A DNA stretch of 64,000 nucleotides, from positions 1 to 64,000 of the forward strand of contig JBFHFS010000014.1 of assembly GCA_041583495.1 (NCBI GenBank), given 5' to 3'. Below are positions 60,229-64,000 of the stretch, piece after piece. The first letter of the stretch is position 1; the number at the start of each line of letters is the position of its first letter. Below the pieces are notes generated by a model. The model searched no databases. It worked only from the letters and a program-made list of their open reading frames with translations, and was not told the origin of the DNA. This stretch comes from JBFHFS01 sp041583495. GTDB taxonomy: Bacteria > Bacteroidota > Bacteroidia > Bacteroidales > Marinilabiliaceae. A program made the position numbers and the translations under genes.

Positions 60229-60933
60229 TCAGGCCTTCACAATCTCTGTATTCAGAAGGTCACTCTCAACCATGCCGTCGCGTAAACGCACAATTCGATG
60301 GGCATGCTGGGCAATATCTTCCTCATGTGTCACCAGCACAATGGTATTTCCCTGCTGGTGTATTTTATCGAATAGCCTCATTATATCCACTGAGGTCTTA
60401 GAGTCGAGGTTTCCGGTAGGTTCATCGGCCAGAATCAAAGAGGGGTTGTTAACCAGGGCGCGTGCCACCGCCACCCTCTGCCTCTGTCCTCCTGACAACT
60501 CATTGGGCTTATGGGTCATCCTATCGTCAAGGCCCACACTACGCAAGGTGTCTTCGGCCCTTTGGTAGCGCTCTTCCTTGGGAACGCCTCCATAAATCAT
60601 AGGCAACATCACATTTTCCAGAGCCGTGTAGCGCTGCAACAGGTTAAAAGTTTGAAATACAAACCCTATCTCCTTATTTCGGATCCCCGCCAGGCTTTCA
60701 TCGGTTAGGTGACTTACATCGGTGCCATTGAGAACATAAATCCCTTTGGTAGGGGTATCCAAAGCCCCAATAAGATTCATCAGGGTTGACTTTCCTGAAC
60801 CGGAAGGCCCCATAATGGCCACATATTCGCCTTTGTTTATGGAGATAGAAACACCCCTGAGCGCCTTTACTAACTGTGTGCCCACCTGATAATGCTTCTC
60901 TAATCCGTCAATATTAATGATTGGGTTGTTCAT
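60229..60933 (-). CDS. ABC transporter ATPase, LolD/MacB type
   Basis: The 234-residue protein has Walker A at 42-50 (GPSGSGKST), a Q-loop (FVFQTFNLLQRYTALENVM), the signature LSGGQRQRVAVARAL (146-160), Walker B LILADEPTGNLDS and the switch His in VLVTHEEDIA. The sequence STLMNLIGALDTPTKG is characteristic of the LolD/MacB branch, which works with FtsX-like permeases in lipoprotein release or export of peptides and lipids. No permease gene is next to it, so its partner must be elsewhere. It may be a lone gene or belong to a two-gene unit with the methyltransferase 75 bases upstream on the same strand. The substrate is unknown. Confidence 0.92.
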   Translation of the reverse strand: MNNPIINIDGLEKHYQVGTQLVKALRGVSISINKGEYVAIMGPSGSGKSTLMNLIGALDTPTKGIYVLNGTDVSHLTDESLAGIRNKEIGFVFQTFNLLQRYTALENVMLPMIYGGVPKEERYQRAEDTLRSVGLDDRMTHKPNELSGGQRQRVAVARALVNNPSLILADEPTGNLDSKTSVDIMRLFDKIHQQGNTIVLVTHEEDIAQHAHRIVRLRDGMVESDLLNTEIVKA

Positions 60934-61008
60934 TTCCTGGAGTTAATTCTAAAAAACCATTTTTTTATTTCCACTTTGCCAGGTTAGACCTTTGAAAAAG
61001 GAATAGGT

Positions 61009-61797
61009 TTAATACAAAACGGTATAGTGTTGTTTTTGACAACCCTTTTGAAAAAACACCAGGCCCAGGCGAAACAGATCCACGGATACGGTAACAGCCG
61101 GGTGCCCGATAATTTCGTCCCAGGCACTCTCCATCCCTTTGGACCAATGAATATCGTCAAAAACAAACAGGGTATTGTCATGGGCTTTCGCCACACAGGT
61201 ATTAAAATATTCAAGAGTAGGTTCCCGGCGGTGATCCCCATCGAAAAACACAAAATCCAGGGAGGGAATCTCACTCAATACACCGGGCAACACCTCACTG
61301 AATCTTCCCTGGATGGTCTTAACATTCCCAATTTGGTGCCGATCAAACAGATTCCTGGCAACACTTGCTTTATCCGCATTTCCCTCGATGGTCCACACCT
61401 TCGATTTTGAAGAGGTCAAAGCCAGATAAAGCGTGCCGGCGCCCACCCCCGTGCCTAATTCCAGAATATTTTGCAGTCTCAGGTAATTGATTAATCGAAA
61501 AAGAAGATGGCCATACCTGGGAGAAAGACTTCCGGATTTCACCACCTGTCTGATCTCCTGTCTCACCGCATCTCCAGTTTGAGAGGCTGCACCATAGGTT
61601 CCGGCATCCACCGACTGTGTATCGTTCAACAGACCCGACCTGATTTTCGCGGCCTTTTCAAAGGCGTAGTAGGGATGTCTTTCAAAAAAAAGTTCACGAA
61701 CCAAATAAAACATAAAGGGTGAATGAATCCTATGTCCCTTGTAGTATCGGGCTTTTGCCAGATATCGAAAAAAACGAAAAAACTGAAACCAATTCAA
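61009..61797 (-). CDS. Class I SAM-dependent methyltransferase, likely O-methyltransferase-like
   Basis: The 262-residue protein opens with a basic, aromatic N-terminus (WFQFFRFFRYLAKARYYKGH, then RIHSPFMFYL) seen in a Bacteroidota group of methyltransferases. The SAM-binding fold follows: motif I ILELGTGVGAGTLYLALTS, VWTIEGNADKASVARNLF, FSEVLPGVLSEIPSLDFVFF and FDGDHRREPTLEYFNTC. The start is TTG at 61797; no ATG or GTG lies between the upstream stop codon and the conserved N-terminus. The acceptor is unknown. A promoter-like box abuts the start, giving an almost leaderless transcript. Confidence 0.82.
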   Translation of the reverse strand: MNWFQFFRFFRYLAKARYYKGHRIHSPFMFYLVRELFFERHPYYAFEKAAKIRSGLLNDTQSVDAGTYGAASQTGDAVRQEIRQVVKSGSLSPRYGHLLFRLINYLRLQNILELGTGVGAGTLYLALTSSKSKVWTIEGNADKASVARNLFDRHQIGNVKTIQGRFSEVLPGVLSEIPSLDFVFFDGDHRREPTLEYFNTCVAKAHDNTLFVFDDIHWSKGMESAWDEIIGHPAVTVSVDLFRLGLVFFQKGCQKQHYTVLY

Positions 61798-61799
61798 GA

Positions 61800-61807
61800 C
61801 AAATATA
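61800..61807 (-). promoter_or_regulatory. Candidate -7 box (TATATTTG on the minus strand) abutting the methyltransferase start
   Basis: TATATTTG fits TAnnTTTG exactly but ends two bases before the TTG start codon, so transcription would begin at or just inside the coding region. Either the mRNA is leaderless or the box is fortuitous. Confidence 0.35.
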
Positions 61808-62146
61808 GTTTTGGAAGATCCCTGTGAAAAATTTCATAAGCAAAGGTACATTATAAACCTGAATTAGTTGTTGAAAGCAGGCAAACAAACGGAGGGTCAG
61901 GACAAACAACACCCTTAGCAATATTCAATGTCGGGTTCATAATTCAGCAATTCACCATAGAGCTTATAAGCAAGGACCAGCACAAAAAAGCCTGTCAGAC
62001 GGGGAATCTTAATCACCAGTCCCCCTTGAAGAAGAAACACATTGAATTTTTGGGTCTTAGCCAACCTGACATCGCGACCAAAAACAGGATAAAAACCGCA
62101 ATTTCTTTATTGACGCTCATAAATGGTTCAACTTCACCAATTTTAC

Positions 62147-62177
62147 TTGTTTCAAAAAAAGGATTGCTCTATTTTTG
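62147..62177 (+). promoter_or_regulatory. Promoter with both elements for recG
   Basis: TTG at 62147-62149, 20 bases, then TATTTTTG at 62170-62177. Only 12 bases separate the box from the recG ATG at 62190, which predicts a very short leader. Confidence 0.6.
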
Positions 62178-62189
62178 GAGGCACAAACT

Positions 62190-64000
62190 ATGTCAGAGCT
62201 CTCAACACTTAACGTCATGTATCTGCCAGGAGTAGGCCCCAAAAGAGCCGAGCTCCTGAGAAAAGAGTTGAAAATCGCCTCTTTTGAGGATTTGTTGTAT
62301 CACTTTCCCTATAAATATGTCGACCGCAGCCGGGTCTATGCCATCAACGAAATTTCGGCCGACATGCCTTACATTCAGGTAAAAGGAAAAATCACCTCGC
62401 TAAAAACCCTGGGTGAAAAAAGAGGACAGCGACTGGTGGCCGGTTTTTCTGATGAAACCGGTCATATTGAACTCATCTGGTTTAAGGGACACAAGTACAT
62501 CAAGGAACAACTCAATCCAAACTCTACTTTTTTAGTGTTTGGCAAACCCTCAGTGTTTAATGGGATGATCAACATCGTTCACCCCGAACTGGAAAAATGG
62601 GAAGAGGCCCAGTCACGGCCTTTCGGAGGGTTGCAGCCCTTCTACAATACCACCGAAGTAATGAAGAGCCGGTTCATAAACTCGCGGGTGCTCTTCAAAT
62701 TGGTACAGAACCTTTTCATTGCCTACACAGGGGTGATTCCCGAAACCTTACCGGCAAGCATCCTTGAACATTACAAACTACTGAGACTTAATGAAGCCCT
62801 TCGGCAGATTCACCTTCCCCCGGACACGCATACCTTGCAAAAAGCAACCTTCCGGCTCAAGTTCGAAGAACTTTTTTATATACAGTTGAACATCCTGCGC
62901 CTGCGCAACCAACGCACCTTTAACCTGAAAGGTCATATATTTGAAAAAGTAGGCGCCCACTTCAATCATTTTTTCCAGCACAACCTCCCATTCGAGCTCA
63001 CCAATGCCCAAAAAAGGGTTATTAAGGAGATACGGAAAGACCTGGGCGGAGGCCACCAGATGAACCGTCTTTTACAAGGTGATGTGGGCAGTGGAAAAAC
63101 GCTTGTGGCGCTCATGGTTATGCTACTGGCCGCCGATAACCACTTCCAGGCATGCCTGATGGCCCCCACGGAAATCCTGGCCACACAACACCTGGAAACC
63201 ATCTCGCAAATGCTTGAAGGAATGGACGTAAATGTGGGATTACTCACAGGCTCCACCAAAAAGGCCGAACGGGAAAGGTTACACGCCAGCCTGCGTGAAG
63301 GGACCCTGCATATCCTGATAGGAACCCATGCCTTAATCGAAGACACCGTAAAATTCAAAAACCTTGGGATCGTAGTCATTGATGAACAACACCGTTTTGG
63401 TGTCGCCCAACGCGCCCGGCTTTGGAAAAAGAACCTGACGCCTCCCCATGTGCTGGTGATGACAGCAACCCCCATTCCCCGAACCCTTGCCATGACCATC
63501 TACGGGGATCTGGAAGTGTCGGTGATTGATGAATTACCCCCGGGCAGAAAGCCCATTCAGACCTCCCACCTATATCATAACCGGCGCAATGAACTCAACC
63601 GGTTCATCCGAAAACAGGTAGAAGAGGGGCGCCAGATTTATATCGTCTACCCGCTTATTGAAGAATCCGAAAATTTAGACTTTAAAAACCTCACCGAAGG
63701 GTATGAATACATGACACGGGTTTTCCCCGAATACGAAGTCAGCATGGTACATGGCAAATTAAAACCTGCCGAAAAAGAGGCAGCCATGCAAAAATTTGTT
63801 GCGGGCCAGGCTCAGGTGATGGTCTCCACCACCGTCATCGAAGTGGGTGTTAATGTTCCTAACGCCTCTGTAATGATTATTGAAAGCGCCGAGCGCTTTG
63901 GACTCTCCCAGCTCCATCAGTTGCGGGGTCGGGTGGGCCGGGGAGCCAAACAAAGCTATTGCATTTTGATGACCAGTTACAAACTCTCCAACGAAACCCG
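62190..64000 (+). CDS. recG: ATP-dependent DNA helicase RecG (3' end cut by window)
   Basis: RecG remodels stalled replication forks and Holliday junctions. The frame is open from ATG 62190 to the window end, giving 603 complete codons of an expected 680-700. It begins with a helix-hairpin-helix-like YLPGVGPKRAELLRKEL and the wedge (OB-fold) domain (YIQVKGKITSLKTLGEKRGQ). The helicase core follows with LTNAQKRVIKEIRKDLG, Walker A RLLQGDVGSGKTLVALMVML, APTEILATQH, DEQH box VVIDEQHRFGVAQR, MTATPIPRTLAMTIYG, and motif VI QLRGRVGRG near the edge. The start fits the conserved MSELSTLNVMYLPGVG opening. It is the only gene seen on this strand after the spacer. Confidence 0.95.
   Translation, partial: MSELSTLNVMYLPGVGPKRAELLRKELKIASFEDLLYHFPYKYVDRSRVYAINEISADMPYIQVKGKITSLKTLGEKRGQRLVAGFSDETGHIELIWFKGHKYIKEQLNPNSTFLVFGKPSVFNGMINIVHPELEKWEEAQSRPFGGLQPFYNTTEVMKSRFINSRVLFKLVQNLFIAYTGVIPETLPASILEHYKLLRLNEALRQIHLPPDTHTLQKATFRLKFEELFYIQLNILRLRNQRTFNLKGHIFEKVGAHFNHFFQHNLPFELTNAQKRVIKEIRKDLGGGHQMNRLLQGDVGSGKTLVALMVMLLAADNHFQACLMAPTEILATQHLETISQMLEGMDVNVGLLTGSTKKAERERLHASLREGTLHILIGTHALIEDTVKFKNLGIVVIDEQHRFGVAQRARLWKKNLTPPHVLVMTATPIPRTLAMTIYGDLEVSVIDELPPGRKPIQTSHLYHNRRNELNRFIRKQVEEGRQIYIVYPLIEESENLDFKNLTEGYEYMTRVFPEYEVSMVHGKLKPAEKEAAMQKFVAGQAQVMVSTTVIEVGVNVPNASVMIIESAERFGLSQLHQLRGRVGRGAKQSYCILMTSYKLSNET

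Larger units (their letters stand above)
61798..62189. other. 392-base divergent spacer between the methyltransferase and recG
   Basis: Contains the minus-strand box at 61800-61807 and the plus-strand recG promoter at 62147-62177. Short open frames in it (for example 61730-61921 minus and 62026-62235 plus) lack any recognisable pattern and are taken as chance. No RNA gene or repeat was seen. Confidence 0.5.

Noticed and set aside
1..64000. tRNA, rRNA and insertion sequences
   Set aside because: No T-loop/acceptor pattern, ribosomal segment or transposase frame was recognised by reading; a tRNAscan or ISfinder run would be decisive.

Overview
The window looks like a stretch of chromosome from a Bacteroidota bacterium, probably close to the Marinilabiliales/Bacteroidales side of the phylum. 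The genus is not identifiable by eye. The signs are a giant surface protein with a type B (gliding-type) type IX secretion tail beside a PorP/SprF protein, a TonB-dependent receptor paired with a DUF4249 lipoprotein, an ExbB-hypothetical-ExbD-ExbD energising cluster, an OstA-like/SurA outer-membrane operon, and repeated TAnnTTTG promoter boxes instead of TATAAT. I see no tRNA, rRNA, CRISPR array, prophage or insertion sequence.

Layout. 0-2.5 kb: the tail of an unknown membrane protein, a Skp/OmpH-like protein and a family 2 glycosyltransferase, all on the plus strand. 2.5-22.4 kb (minus): one 6,230-residue secreted adhesin-like protein, with its PorP/SprF partner gene directly downstream. 22.4-25.1 kb: a repeat-rich spacer, then aroB-aroA (minus). 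25.3-28.5 kb (plus): a small membrane protein, an outer-membrane barrel protein, dprA and folE. 28.7-32.1 kb (minus): DUF4249 lipoprotein and TonB-dependent receptor. 32.5-33.3 kb: an outer-membrane beta-barrel protein with a clear terminator. 33.4-38.9 kb (minus): a receiver/ATP-grasp protein, then the ExbB/ExbD operon. 39.1-42.3 kb (minus): gdhA-tatD-ansA, divergent from a LacI-type regulator. 43.7-45.5 kb (plus): lycopene cyclase, PduO-type adenosyltransferase and a small DUF2795 protein ending in a perfect bidirectional terminator. 45.6-50.4 kb (minus): a four-gene outer-membrane assembly operon. 51-60.2 kb (plus): recQ, DUF5063, a WRN-like exonuclease, an RlmI-like methyltransferase, a DEAD-box helicase, tex and a LysO-like exporter. 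60.2-61.8 kb (minus): an ABC ATPase and a SAM methyltransferase. 62.2-64 kb: recG, cut by the window end.

How the parts fit. Much of the window serves the cell envelope: the giant protein should be exported by the type IX system with PorP/SprF as partner, the SurA-like chaperones and OstA-like protein should help build the outer membrane, and ExbB/ExbD should power TonB receptors such as the one at 29.8-32.1 kb. A second theme is nucleic-acid maintenance (DprA, RecQ, exonuclease, RecG, Tex, DEAD helicase, rRNA methyltransferase). A third is nitrogen and precursor metabolism (GdhA, AnsA, AroA/AroB, FolE).

The most unusual items are the giant adhesin, which holds a diverged 2,334-bp head-to-tail internal duplication and a separate array of 19 repeats of about 82 residues; the receiver/ATP-grasp protein of unknown substrate; 38-bp tandem repeats that run into the aroA stop codon; and several promoter boxes that leave almost no 5' leader. 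All calls come from reading the sequence; no similarity search was run.
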